From Gavia stellata (Eukaryota; Chordata; Aves; Gaviiformes; Gaviidae), in the NCBI RefSeq assembly GCF_030936135.1, contig NC_082637.1, forward strand, positions 4,973,001 through 5,037,000: a DNA stretch of 64,000 nt, in the 5' to 3' direction. Made by a program: the position numbers and the translations under genes. Shown one piece after another: positions 46,901-61,900 of the stretch. Below the pieces are notes generated by a model. It was not told the DNA's origin. It did not search any database and was given only the letters and a program-made list of their open reading frames with translations. Within the stretch, counting starts at the first letter, position 1. Each line of letters opens with the position of its first letter.

Positions 46901-49900
46901 AGGTATGTTTTTCAAAATGCAGGAAAACTAAAGATTGAAATTAGAGATTTCAAAGCCCTGAGCATTATTTAAATGATTGGAAAATATTCCTTAGGATAAC
47001 TTACTCCAGGAGCTCCATCAGTTCAGGATCCGATCGAAGGTGAATGTTTTTTCCAGAGAGAAACAAATTGGGGGAAAAAATCCTGTTGCCTGTGTTCGGT
47101 GATCCATTTTAGTATTGTAATCTGCATTTGATTATACTGAACTCTCCTCTTTGCTTGCTGATACTTGTATATGAAGATTACCTTACTTTTTCTCCCGGTT
47201 TCTTGATGACACGTGAAAACAAAGGAACGGTAGGGAAAATTAACAGCAAGGTCTTTGCTGTGCAATAACAGTGTCATGTCTGTGCCCTTTGATAGGGAAA
47301 AATGGTTCTTTAATGTGACAATTGATAAGAGGATTTACTATGTTTTGATACAAAAAACATGGTATGTTTTTTGGTTTTGTTTTTAAAGGCAAGGTTTCCA
47401 GTGTCTGTACTATGTAATTTAAGATTCCATCTATGGATCTTTGGATTAATGGCTATAAATCCACAAAATGCACATGAGAAGTGATTATGGTCACTTTTTT
47501 TTCTGGAAATAATCTAGCTGTTGAGCTTTGTGTTGCCCAGCATGAGCCCATTATTTTCAACGTTAGGCCAAAATTTTTCTTACAGCCCAAGATTTTGCCT
47601 AAGTATTACTATCCTTAATCTCTTCCTGGCTGTTCAAATTAAGATTATACAGTTGTAGAGACCTTTTAATGAGGCAAGATTTTGTGATGTGATTCTGTTT
47701 TTAGCAGGATGCTCTTCATCTGGATCCAGCTGTGCATTCTGAAGTTGCATTGATGGTCCTAGAAGCATATCAGAAATATCTCTCCCAGAAACCATATGCT
47801 GGGCTGCTTTCTGAAAGCATAAAACAGGTATTCCTTCTTCAGAATTACAGGGGATAGCTTATTGATAATGATAGGTAGGAAAAACTGCAGGCCAAGACCT
47901 TGTTTTCATCTTTTCTTTTTAAAAGCTATGATATCTTGATACCACTAGAAAATCATAATATACCAACTCTCGGTGTTTTTGCAACCACAGACCTATTTGA
48001 AGATACTGTTAGACTTACGTTGAACGTCTATATGAGAAATAGAAATTTTAAATTTTTCCCCCTTTTAGGTTTGCATTATTATCCAGCCTGTAGTTGGATA
48101 GTTGCAAACTGTTCTTGCAAAGCATCCTTTACTCATTGCGGAGTTGGCCAGTACTCACTTAATGAAAGGCTACTTACTATTCCTGGTGAAAATAAGAGAC
48201 ATCCTTCCTGCGTCTCCAGCTCTTAATCTTACCTTATTTAAAAACTCAAGGTTTTAGGAACTTTTCAGTAGTGATCAGTGCTGTGTTACCTGAACACCCT
48301 ACGAACGTTTATTACATTGATTTTTACAGCACACTGGTGACTGAGGAAGGTATGGCTCCAAGTTACAGAAGGGGAATGGAAGGATAGAAAGATCAAGGTT
48401 AAAAATCCCTTTTTTGGATATTTAATCCAAGATGCTTCTATTTATTTATTCAGAGCTTTTAGCATTGTGTTGTGCTTTGTCTTCTCAGTATTTCTTGTAC
48501 TGTGCTTTCTCCTCCCGTGTGCTTTTTTCTCCAGTCTTTTCTTCTCACACTTTGAATGTTCCTTTTTGTCTCTGCTCTTTTCTGACTTGCATCTCTGCGC
48601 TGCTTAATTACGGTTTGTTGTCTTGTGCCAGCTAGATGAGTTCTCTTTTTAAGCCTATTTCTGCCTTGATTGCCACTTGCATTGGTGAATCTGCCCTGAC
48701 TTGCATGAGCTTGTAACTAGAACTTAAGAGAAAATAATGTTCAGGTTCTTGTACCCCCACTCAGAAAGGACGAAATATCTGCATTGACTCCCAGCTCTGC
48801 AATTTAGACTGGTCTATCAGAGCATGTGCAATATTTTCGCCAAAGATTTATAATTCCCTCTGATCTAGACAGGGTCTTCATGATAATGGACACATTTACA
48901 TGGCACAGAGACTCTGCCTGTCTACATTACAGACTTCTTTCCAAGGAGAGGCTGCCAGGCTTTTTGTTGGCAGATGTTATTTTTCGTATACGTATTTTTA
49001 GTTTTCCTTCCACTAGCAGTCTTAAACATTATTGAAGGTGGTGTGTGGTTGTTTGGTTTTTTAATAGTAAAAACAAAATTTAATCGAAGACCAATATCTA
49101 ATTTGGAAAACTTCAGCCAAACAGTATAGGTTGATAGCCTTTACCAAAAGGGATGGGTGGAGGAAGAGGGCAGGTGGAAATCAAGGCCATAGAAACAGAG
49201 ATTTCAGATAAACGTAATTGGTAGTGCTACATGATGTGTTTGAAAAATAACTACTGTTGCTCTGATCTCGTGTCATGATGTTGTCATAGAAGAGGAAACT
49301 CATCCAAGCTGACCCAAGTCCTAGACTAGTGCCGTACATGCTGTAGTATGGCTGTGCTTCCTCTCATTCCTCCTCCTGCTGCTCTGTTCCAGGTCTCCTA
49401 TTTAGCCAGCATTGTTCGTTACGGAGAAACACCAGAGACTTCCTTCAATCAGTGGGCATGGGGTTTGATTTTGAGGTTAAAGCTTCACAGAAATGACCGT
49501 GGCATGCAGCATGGCTGGCCTGCAGTCCCTGTGTCTGGCAGTGTGCCCGACATGACGGAGTCGGTCACGCTTCACCCCCTCCTGAAGGCTGTTAAAGCAA
49601 GCATCCCTATCGGCTGTTATCTGGCTCTGGCAATGACCACGCTAGGTCACAGGTAGGTCTGCTTTCTCATGTTTGCCTTGAATAGATGGCCCCAGTGACT
49701 GAGCAACCTACCTAACGATGAACAGAGGGCTATGAACATCTTTATGCGTGTTTAAAGAATAAAGGACTTCTGGCACAAGCGATTGAGCGGTCTTTCAGGC
49801 ACTGTAGTTTCAAACAACGTGCCATTTCCTATATTTTGCTAATACTATTTTTTGCCTGCTGCACGTTAGGGTAAAATAGTAATTAGAAATAGTATTGAAA

Positions 49901-52900
49901 CTGAGGCGTTAGCATGATTGCTATGGACAGGAATAACTTTTAACCACACTTACTGAAAGGGTTGTTCTGCAGGTGATTTTTTTTTTAGCAGGGCTGCAGT
50001 AGAGCATTCAGAAAATAGTGAGGAGAAAAAAACCACTCATGCTGGTAATGATAAATAGAGAGCTTTATAACCTTGATACTGAACCTCCTAGCCCTGACTG
50101 TGTTCCAAAACAGTCTTTTCCAGTGCTTTCAGCTGGCTTGTAGATAAGGTTTTTGGACATAATCAAATGCACTAGTTGATTAAGGTACAGAGCCACGGAT
50201 AGGTTAATCAGTCTCTCCCAGGTTTAGTTTCCTTGAATCTGTCATCTCTTTAATTATCTCTTACTCTATTCAAAATTTTCACTAACTTGTTTTCTGCATA
50301 CAATTTTGCTTTACTCTTTAAAGAGAAATTGTCTCGGCTTTCTTCTCCTTCCCCAAGCCATTGCTTGATGCTAAGGTTACGCCATATATACATATGCCAC
50401 AGAGTAATTTGAGACTGATATGAAGGTATTCTGGTTTGAGAGTGGAAATTTTTGTGTGACTTTAAGCATGGAATGAAAAACAAGGAACCTCTTTACTTCT
50501 GTGGTTTTATTGGGTTTTTTGTGTGTGTTTTTTTTCCCCAAACATCCTTCTCCTATCTAAACAGTAACACTGATATTTATCACATGCGAAAGTTCAAGGC
50601 CAGTTATGTTAATGAGCATAAGAAACAGAGTGCTGTGCTGTATGCTAGTGACTTAATACAGTATTTCATTTTCATGACCTCAGAGTAGACATAGGATTAA
50701 TGTTTTACATGTTTTCCTAAGAAGGTGCAACCCTTCTCAGTTAGCAAAACTTGATGCAGAGCAGTGTACCAAATAAATTGCCAGTGGTGAGTTTTCTGGA
50801 CAGTAAGAGTAGGATTCATCTCAGCTGACTGCAGCCATCTAAGTACCCACTGTAAGGAAACCCTGTGAGCTCCATCTGTAGGTAGTGAAGAAAGATGTCC
50901 AGAGCTTCATCCATCCTGAGGAGATGTCAAAGGTAGGTAATATGAAACTCCCTCTAGGTTCTTCCTTTGCCTGGAGAGGGAGGCTGGTTGGCTAGGTTAG
51001 GCAGGAGCCTTGAGCTTTAAACTGATTGAAACTTTATGGTTGAAGACCCACTTCTCCACCGATTTTTGGAAAACAGGACACAAACTCTCAGAAAGGCAGG
51101 AAGAACTTATCAAATCTGTCAGCAATCGAATGACTCCTGCAGCTAAAGGAAAAACTCTGTGGATTTAGCTGTTTAGGATTTCAAAGATGAAGTGTAAAGA
51201 TATGAATATCTTTACATCTCAGTTAACAACAACAACAACAACAAAAAATCAACACCCTGTCTCCCTTTCTACCGATAGTCAATGTGTTTTTTCCTTATTT
51301 TTTTGTTTTGACAGCATTGAGAAGTTCTGTGCTGAAGGGATCCCTCTTCTGGGTGTACTCATCCAGTCTAGATATCTGAGAACAGTAGTCCATGTGCTGG
51401 ATAAAATTTTACCTCTATTTTACTCTTGCCAGTATTATCTCCTGAAGAATGAACAGTAAGCATTATATGTTCCTAATACATTTATTGATAAAGAACAATG
51501 AAAGTTAAGATTAACTGTTAAATTTATCAAGCTTCATTCTGGGTTTTGCATCCAGTGAGAATGTGATGCAGATGAGGGGGAAGTAGGTCTCGTTTGCAGA
51601 GTTACTTTTTGACATTGACTGTGGTTGAGGAAGTAGTTGTAGAAGTGTCTCCTGCTGACATCACATGTACAGTCGTCACTGATGCTGCTGCTGTGCCACA
51701 GAAGTGGTCTTCAAACAGCTGTATCAACAAGTAGCCATTGTGTTTAGATGAGTGAGAAAGACAAGCAGGCAATACTATTTAACTGTGTTCTTACTGGTAA
51801 GTTGAGCAGCTGGGAGCGTTCTCAAGTGCTGGACCTCAGTGTCTCTCCTGGTAAGTTAGTAAAGTGGTCCCTGGGGTGCTTTTGGCTTGGACCACCTGGC
51901 ATTCTCTCAGACAATTCTAGATTTGGGTGCTGATGGGGTTCAAGAACTGTATTCAGTCCTGATGAGCTGCCTGGAATTACAGTCTGTCATGAACTGCTCA
52001 TATTGTGCCTATGATATGATTAAAATGGAGCAATTAAATCTGCAGCATGGTTGCGAATCAAAGTCCTTGTATATGGGTGTCAACAGTTCTGTTGAGCTGG
52101 TTTTAAATGCTCTAGAAGCTGGTTTTCTGTATATTATGCAGTAGGAGAAATTTTAGAATTAATTTAATTTGTTGTTATCCTTAGGTTTTTATCTTACATC
52201 CAGCTGTTCCTTCATCTGGATAGTGGAGTCCCTCAAGGGGTGACCCAGCAGGTTACCCATAAAGTAACACAGCACTTGACAGGAGTGAACTATGGAGAAA
52301 ATGTTAAGCTGCTCAGTAGTATGATACAGGTAAGAGGATTATTTAAAAATGCCCTCTGCCCTTTTGTATTTTTGTAGGCTTTTTTGACTGAGTTAGTGCT
52401 TAAGGTTAGAAAGGATACTGAATCTGGCAGTTCTGCAGCCGTGGAGTATCCTGCATCAAGCACAAATAGCTGGGTTTGGTTTCCTGAAATACTTTTGCTT
52501 AAACTTGCCTAAATCTGGCAGCGCATGTGACACTGAACATAACAATGATATGTGCCTTCCAAACTTGTTGGAAAATGCGTTTTCTAGCACCAGGTCAAAA
52601 CTGCCTAAAAAGGGAATGTAATACGCAGCACTACTTTCTCGCTTGTGTTAGTTGAGGAATGCAGCAGATATATTGATGTTTGAAAGCTTTACTTTTGACC
52701 ATTAATTTATGGCTGTGGTATGAAAAAAATGTTCCTGTGTTAGGGAACAGTAGTGTTTTTTCTAAGTGCAGAGAGGTCAAGACCCAAGGCCCTCTAACAT
52801 TAGAGAGGGGTAAGGGCTAGATGGAAACACACCTACTCTGCAGGAACAGCAGGCTGCACTTGAGAAATAGGTGCCACTTAAGCCTGCGGGTTGCAGGGGT

Positions 52901-55900
52901 TCTGCTGGTGGCCTTTGCATCTGTTTTTGCTGACTGCACAAGGTGCTCAGTTCTCCAGGCTGCAGAATCTCTTCTGGAGGTTGGAGATGACAAAGCTATC
53001 TTTACATAGGCATAGAGAGCATCATCGTAAATTTTTTTTATTTTAAGGATAGGCCCACAGCCTGCTGCAATTTAAACAGTTCTTCAATAAATTCTTACCC
53101 TTTAACTGAAGCTGCAATCTCTTGAATAATTCTACCCTTCAATTTGGCAGACGCACATTTTTCTAAGTGACCAGCCAAATGGAGTGGGGCCGGCTGCAGT
53201 GCTGGAGTTCTGGGTTCAGGTCCTCACCAGCCAGCAACTGTGGCACAGGGACCGAGCGACACTCTTCTTGCTGGATGACTTATGTAAAGCTGCTTTTCAG
53301 TACAGTCAAGAAGACTGTGTACAAAAGCTGCTTTACCAACAACACAAGGTAAATGGGTGAGGTATAATGGTGTGTCTGTTGAATAAATAGTCAGTTCATG
53401 TGTCACTCGTTCTAATTTTGATGTGAATGTATTTTCCCAAAATGTAACAAGAACAGTCATGATGATGAGTGATAATGGGGTTATGTTATCTGATTTGTTT
53501 CTGAGTAGGTCAAGATTAGTGAAATATCTGATATTGGAATAGTAAGAAGAATTAAAACCTATTTGGAATGCAGGTCGCTTTCATGAGTTCTGTCAGAGTA
53601 TTTTACTATGTGTCTTTGCATTTCAAATGTTTGATAGTGTATTCAGAACAAAAATGGAGCATCCTCTCCTGAAAAACAGACACTGTCACTGTAACAGAAT
53701 CTTTTCAGCGAAAAAGAAATAAATTATGAGTAGGCATTTCAGTGGCAGCTGGTTGAGCTAAGGTTGGAAAGTAGCAACATGAGGCAGAAGGGAACCTGGC
53801 TGAAGGCAGTTACATACCTGTAGCTTGTAAATAATCTGTTAGGCTGCTTACAAAAAAAAAATCCCCAAATGTTTTCCTGTTTCTGTGCAGAATGCTTTGG
53901 GCTATCATTGTGACAAAGGTCTGCTGTCTTCGCTTGTTAGCTGGATCGTGGCAGGCAACGTGACACCTTCCTTTGTTGAGGGCAATGCCAGTTCCTCTCA
54001 GGTAAGTGGTATGATGGTGTTGTATGAACAACCCTGGGATAAGCAACATACAGGTGTTTAGGGTTTTTTCTGCTTTTGCATATTTTTGCAGATTTTTCTC
54101 TTGTTCCCTCTTTCTTCCTATCCCTGTGTTTGTGAATTTTTTTGTGATAAAATCCTAATTCAGCCTAAGAGAATGCTTTGGGTTTGTTACACTAAAGAGA
54201 ACATAGATGTTTTGCACAGAGAAAGTTCGTCTGATCTGTGTCCAAGAATTCATGTAATAGGATTTATTAGTTAAGATTTCTTTTAATCTTCAATTGCTCT
54301 TGATATATTTAATGAGAGAAAATACGTAAAGCCTGACTCTTCTATTAGATCAGTCTTTTTCTGATAAGTATTTTGAATACCAGTTGCTTTCTGTCTGCTT
54401 AAGCAAGTTCCTCATTTGAGCAAAAAGAAAAAAAACCTGCAGTACCCCAACTGGAGATGTGTAGTGCAAGCGGGAGAGAGGAGATCTTGTTTGAGCAGGT
54501 TGCTTCCTCCAGAACTCTCTGGATAATTCTGTCAGTTGTCTCTGGTTTCACCCTTCTTTCCCAAGATTGTACAGAATACAAAGGGGATATTTGAATGTAG
54601 ATAACGAGGAAACTGGTTTTCAGTTTTCTTGCGAAAGCAGTATCGTATCTCAGCAACTTTGTAATGAGGATCTGGCAAAGACATATTCCTCTTAAGAAAA
54701 ACAGTAAGTTTCCCCATCCTGCCCCTGCCATTTTGTTATCAATGTTTCTGTTATTACTGTGTTGTGCAGGTCTGGTTTTCATGGATGGTGTTAAATATGG
54801 AATCAATATTTGAAGAAGATTCACAGCTCCGCAGAGTTGTGGAGGGGGAGTTGGTTATTAATGCTTTAACTCCTGATCAAGCTTTGAAGGTGAGAGAACT
54901 GTTCATCTGCTTTTATTAGACAGAGCTACTGGAGAAAAGTGTTCTCTTGTATTGTTTAGTTTTAATCTTACGTGCTTTTTCTTACCAGTGTAAAAGCATA
55001 ACTAATGCTTTATCTGGCTTTCCAGGAGAAAATATACCTTGGGGAACTTTTCTTTTACATTTTGAGTTGAATATTTAAAAACTACCATAGAAATGTCTGG
55101 TATATTTAATATACCATTATTTACAGAAAACTTCAGTCACTAATTAGTGCTCTTTCATGATTTTCTGGGTCATCTCAATGCCTCATGACCTTTAGTGGAT
55201 TTATTCTATACCACTGAGATGGGGAGTGCAGGTACTCTTATTTTACAGGTGGGAAGACATGTCTGTATTTCAAAGAGCATTTCTCAGATGATCTGCATTT
55301 TGCAGGACTTTGGGCTTTACTTTTCTCTGTATTTGCTGAATTATTTTCCAAGACTTTCAGAACTGTTTAGGCCTCTCCCTTAACAAGGCACTTTGTCAGG
55401 TGTGCTTTAAGCCATGTTGCAGCATTTTCCAGGTTCTTTGCCCAAATTCAGTTAGAAATTCTGGAATGAAGCAAATGGAAACCAAAGCTGTCCAGTCTTG
55501 AAGCGTAGCTTTTGGCCCATCCTTCATCTCAGCTGTTTCAGTGTGTTTTAATGGAGAAGGTAGTCTAGAAGCTCTATGTAAATAGGTTTGCCTGGGCTAT
55601 GTCCAGACTAGTACATGTCTTGCATCCTTGGAGACTAGTCTGGAGGACATATGTCCCTTGGCTTGCATGTCTTAATTTAACTGGAAAACAGTGAGATGCT
55701 ATGTGGGGAGTGTGTGGAAAAGGTTGCTGAGGGTTCTTGAGGTCCAGTGTGGGGGATGAGGTAGTGCCAGTGTCTGTGCTGAGACCTGAGAACTCAGAAA
55801 AGCTTCCCGTTCCCCTGCTTCAGGCACAGTCCATGTGAGCTTGATGTATGACTTTTTAATGATTTAGTGGGTCCATGGAGTAGTGTTCTATGTTGCTAAT

Positions 55901-58900
55901 ATGGAGTGCTTCTACTCATATGTTGCATTGCCTTTCTTTTTGCAAAAGCAGAACAAAAATAACTTTTTCCTTCTGTATTCTTTCTTTACATTAGTTTTAC
56001 CTTTTAGATTTTCAATAGGGCTGTATGGAATGTCGTCTGGAAAAAGTGAAAAGTGGTAGTAGGCTGTAGGATTCTGTGTTCTCACGTGGCTTAAGACTCT
56101 TATTTTTACTGGTTGGAACGTGCTGTGTGCTTCGCTGCTGCTGCTCTGTTCTGTATCAACACTGGTCTTATGGAAGCCTAAAACAGGAACATCTACCTCT
56201 GTGAGGAAGAACAGTAGTTGAATGTAATTAACATCAATGGCCCATATGTTGGCCTTGCATCACAGTAGCCTTTCCATTCATGCTATTTTTTTTTTTTGTA
56301 AGCATCAGAGGTGTAGCACTGCTCTTTAACAGCTGTCCAACACAACTGTGAGCTGGGCAGCTCTTCCTCTAAGACCTGTAGCAGATGTGTGAATGTTTCC
56401 AAAGTTTTCTCCTTCATAAATTGCTGAGTTTTCGTGCTGTGTTAATCTGTTGGGTTAAGTTGTGACAGCCTGTTACCGGGAACCGCAGCAGACCCCTTGT
56501 CTGAAAATGTTCTTCTTGCAGAAAGCGCAGACCCAGCTGAAGCTGCCCATTGTACCTTCCCTTCAGAGGCTCATGATTTACCGCTGGGCTCACCAGGCCC
56601 TTGCTACCCCTGCTGATCACCCTCTCATGCCGCTAATCTGGCAGAAATTCTTCCTCCTTTACCTTCACCGACCAGGACCGCAATATGGGTGAGTCTGATC
56701 CTAAGAGCTGTAGCAGAATAGCAAGCACTAATAAGTCTGCACTGCAAGGGAGATCAATAAGTGCCTCATGCTAAGGCTGTAGCTGAAAGCGGTGGGTACC
56801 AGCAACTTCTTTAAGGAGTCAATTTATTTGCAGAGATGCTGATTAGACACTTGCAACAAGACTTTGTTGTGCTTTTTTGTTTGTTTTTAGATTACCTGTA
56901 GATGGCTGTATTGGAAGACGTTTTTTCCAGAGTGCAGCTCATATTAACTTACTGAATGAAATGAAGCAGCGCTTAATAGAGGTAGCAGACTTCCACCATG
57001 CTGCCAGTAAAGCACTGAGAGTGAAGAGTCCCTCAGAGGGCAGTGACGGATCACCAGAGAAGGCGAGCTGCTCATCAAATTACCTGACTTCACCAGAACT
57101 GCATAAGGAACTTGTCAGGTAAAAAAAAGCCTGCCCAGTTCAATCTTAGTCAATGCAACCACCTGAGCAACTACTAGAGCACAGTCTTAGCTGTGGGAGA
57201 CATGAAGGGATGTATGTGACCCTTGGCTGACCTAGATGTACTGCAGGCACTTGTTATAGGTGGTGGTGAAATCTGCTCCTCTGTTGGTACAACTTGTTTT
57301 GTTTGAGAGGCAGCTGATTTTACTACTAAAAATAAACCATTGCTGATAGAGTTGTCCTTAGGGGAGAGCTTTGCTTTTTAATTAATGGCATCCCCATACT
57401 GGTAAAATATTTGTTGTTTAGACATATCTGCTACTGGCATGTGTATCACTAGCTATAAATGTAAAGTGCTACTCTGTGTGTATACCTCTGTTTGTCACAG
57501 CCTAGGGCCCAAACTTAAGTCTGAATAAGATTATTTCTTCAGGGAATTTACTGGATATTTCAACACATGATTTAATTAGTACAGTTTACCCAGTTATCAT
57601 GCTAAAATTGAGCCGCGACAAGTGTGTTCTGTGCCAGCTGGAAAGTGGTATGTCTCCTTCACCAAAATGTTAGCACAAGACTGTCTCCTTGTGTTGGAAT
57701 AGGCTAAGGAGATGTGCATGGTCACTCACTGCAACTCAGCTGATGAACACTCATGTTTTGGAAGGAATGGTAACTTCTAAGAGCCACGTATCTCATTCAC
57801 AATGAAACTGTATCTATGCTCTTCAGAAGTCCATGGTTCCGTTGCACAGAGACTTTTGGTTTTAAAAGTCCTACCTTAGGGAATATTTGCGGACTCACAG
57901 TATCTGGATTTTCCCAAAAACTATAATTGAAAGGATTATTTGAGGAGAGTCCCTTGTTCAGGGGGTTGGGGCATACAAGATCTGAGCTTCTTTTAAGTGC
58001 TTCCCCCCAGCAATCAACAGGTACTGTACAAACAAACAAGGGAGATCATAAATCCTTCTCGGTCATATGTGAAAAAATAATCCAGAGATGCTTACTGGGT
58101 GGAACTTGATTAATCATTTTGTCAGTCTTTGATTTCAAAGGAGTTCCCCATTCCAACATATAACCAGTCTGCTCTACAGCCAAGTAAATCTTATGCTCAG
58201 GAAGTTTAATGACCACCTAGACAGGAAGGGAACTGTTCGTAGAGTTCGTAAGGGCTGACTCGTAGAACTAGACTGCTTCCATTTTTTTTCACCAATGACA
58301 CTGATACAGGAAACAGGAGTTTGTTAGTGGTACTTAATACCACAGTGCAAAGATTGGATGGTATTCTAGTTCTCCCTTGTATTTTATTGGGAAAGCTTGG
58401 ATGATATGATTATAAAAAGGGTACCCCTCAGTACGGTGATGTCAGTTGAAGAAAGAAGTATATTTATGTTGAAGTACAGTGTTAGCAGAGGAGGAAATGG
58501 GAATAAACTAGCCATGAATTTGAGCCTGACAAGAAATTAAAAGATGTAACGCAGGTGTGAGCTTTTAGAACAGACACTCTAGAGAAGTCATGGGGGGAGA
58601 ATCCAAATTTGCTCAGGCATACTGTTTTTTTTCTTCATTGGTCTTTTGCATGGGGTTGTCCATATGATTCTCTGGTGTAAGAGACACTTCCAGTCCTGGG
58701 TCATGTTTGCTAATTTGCATAAATGTTTTCCTTTTCAAAATTTGTCCTGTTACTTTTGGTTATTGCCCTTCATATTTTTCCAAATAGCTTCTTTCCATTG
58801 CTGGTCTTTGAACTGACACTTAGTACACTAGTCACAAAGCGTCAGAAACATCTATGTTTTAAGCCGTGTCACCTTGTAGCATGGTTTGTTGCCTTAACTC

Positions 58901-61900
58901 TAAACCCCAGAATGAGACTGCTGTGTAATACATGCTATGCAGACAATTAAAGTTCACGTTGATTTATTTTTTCCTTTTTTTTTGTTTTTCTTCTCAGGCT
59001 TTGTAATGTTTTTGTTTTGTGGTTGGAAGAAGAGAGTTTCCAGAAAGGAGATACCTATATTCCTTCTTTACCGAAGCAATATGATGCACATAGACTTGCT
59101 AAAGTCATGCAGAATCAACAGGTGAAGTGCCAGTGACATCGGTGATCTGGGATCCAAAATTCACTTCACTTGTTAAAGTGGATCCTCTAAAGTAGTGAGA
59201 GACTTGGTGTCACTGGTCTTTAATACGCGTACAGCGTGTATGGTAGCTTTACAGCTCTAACTTTTCCTAAAAATTCTGTGCTATCCCCAACTGTCTTCCT
59301 TTATATTTGAGCGAGGACTCATGAGTAGATTTTTTGCATATCTTTATGAGAACACAGTCCTTATTCTGTACTGTTCTGTAATTCTTTTTGTGTTCTAAGA
59401 TAATTTGAGAGAATTATTGAAGTTGGAGCTTTAAATGACAAAAGACTGGAATCTGAAATCTGTTCATGTTGGTAGTCTGGTGTCAGGTTCAAATATAAGT
59501 TAGTGACTGGGAAGTGTATATTATTCTGTCCAGTAAGCCTAAAGAGTTAGTATAATTAAAAAACCTGTGAGAGGGAAGATTTTTGGAAGGGCATTTCCTT
59601 ATGCCAGCTTTGTTGTTATTTCTCCAGTGTATGTGGCTACTGGAAATGCAGCCTGCTTTAGCCTGATTACAGTTAATCATGCCATGATGTTTTAGACTAT
59701 CTTGGTTCCCTCTCTGCTCCTTTTCCAGGAACAGAGTTTTGCTAATCTGTACCCTTTCTCTCTTATTTGTTAGGAATTATGCTGTGTGTGCTTGTCAGAT
59801 TTCTTCTCTAAGTGTCACAAATGCTTTTCGGTGGCTTATCTGTATATGTGATAAAAATTCTGCAGCTTTTTTCTTCAGTATAGATTTTTTTTTTTTTTCC
59901 CCCCTAGTAATAATTTTCCTATGATTTAAAACTGCAGGGTCTAGTTTTATGTACTTATTTTAGTTCCTCAGCTACTGGGATGGATGCACAGTATATGGTA
60001 CTGACCAAAATGGGAGTGGTAATTTAATTCTTTTGCACTTCAGGATTTGTGGATGGAGTATGTCAATGTTGAACTCATACACCATGAGTTTCAGGAAGCT
60101 CTAAACCTTTGGCTGCCAGTTCAGCTTGAATCAAATTCCACCTGTGTTTCTGCAGGGCAAACAGATTTCACCAACCCTTTATCAGGTAAGAGATAATAAT
60201 ATTGTTAATGAAACTGAGCCAGAAAGAATTACTAGTGTGTTGAAGCCCTGGTTGCTTTAGGAACATAATGAAGTCTGTGAATAAAGGTATTAATACAGTT
60301 TGTTTTCTATGGGTACAGTATTTTGCATGAAGTTTTCATGGTGTTCTCACTAAGATGCCCACATGAGAGGCTAATATCGGTGTTTTTGGTTTAAAGTTTG
60401 CTGCATCGCAGAACAGCAGGTCATATTGTGCCTAGGGCTTCATGGGTGAGCTTCCCAAAGAGTCCTCTGCACAGAGCATACTCCAGACAGGCTGAATTTT
60501 CCCGAAGTTTAGACAGAGAGAGCTGCAAGCAAAGGCAAAACCCACTGTAACTGAAAACAGAAAGATTGTCTCTGGGTTTTTTTTGTTGTTGTTCCCAATG
60601 CCTTTCCTTGCTGTTTCCCTGGAATTTTGGCATGGTGAAAGGGTTGTTATAGCACAAAAGGGGACAGTAGTCATGGTAGGTATACTAAGGTTATGGTGAG
60701 ATTGGATTTTTTGGGGTCTGATTAAAAAAAGCAGAGCGAGGGAATAGAAGGAAACTGGAATAGTTTCATTGGTGAATTGGCACTGTTTGGGCAAAGGAAC
60801 TGAATGGGAATCAGCAGGAGAAGAGAGCTGACCTGGAGAGAGGCGGTGCTTTGGGGAGGAATTGGAGCTGACAAGACTAGAGATGAGGGTGAATTGTAGG
60901 GAAAAGAAGATTAATTTGGCTTAGTAGGCTGGGTCTGGGAGCCTTTGTCAGATGAGCAGAATAAATGGGGTGATAAGAGGAAAATTGGAAGGGTGGAAGG
61001 TAGGAGTGGGAGGGAGGAAACAAGGAAAGCAGTGGGGCCTTGGATCTTAATGTTGTGTGGTGGAGCTGGTCATGAAAATTAGCTGTGTGAAATAAACTTT
61101 GTCAACAAAAATAGGAGGACTAGTTAAGTGATTTTTTTTTTTTTTTAAAGGGAGGAATCCTGAGAAATACTTGTCTGCTGCTAAAAATATTTCAAGCAAA
61201 AAAAATGTTTTTGTTCTGTTTCTGTAAACTTTTCTTATTGATAAAACTTCTTTCTGCTTTCTTTTCTAGCCAAGGAGAGGATAATGAATAATTTGAAGAA
61301 GTTTGATACTCCCAAGCCCCTTCTTCCACTCCAGACGATGAAAGCTCCTGTGCCAGTTATTTCCTCTGCTAGTCTAGTAAGTCAGAAAGAAGCAATTCAG
61401 CTCATGCGCATGAACCTTAACGTCTTGCAGCGACATGCCAAGTAAGACATAGCTGTTTTCCTTCTGCCTCACTAGCATGTCTAGCAGTGTTGTCAGGTGC
61501 CCTTTACAGCAGCCTCGTTTGTGATGTTGTCAGAAGACTGTCAGTACTTGACTTCTGCTTCTTGTCCCAGGTTTTTTTCTCTTTTTTTTTTTCTTGGCTA
61601 TCATGGTATTATTCCACTCCTTTAAGATAAGGCTACACAAATCTTATCTAACTACTGAGATTACATCAGCTGACATCCAGTTTCTTTTCTCATTTGGCAT
61701 ACTTCTTAAAATAAAGCTTCCCTTTAGCCAAGATTTGTTGACAATTAGTTAGTCAACCCTTTTGCACTAATGTAGGGGGTTCCAGTGCTTCACACTGCAG
61801 CTACAAGAGAGAAATCTGATTTCTGGGACTATTAGCTTTGTGTGTGAAAGAGAAGAGATTTTCTGGTTTTAATATTCCTACTAAGAGAATCCAGCTGAAG

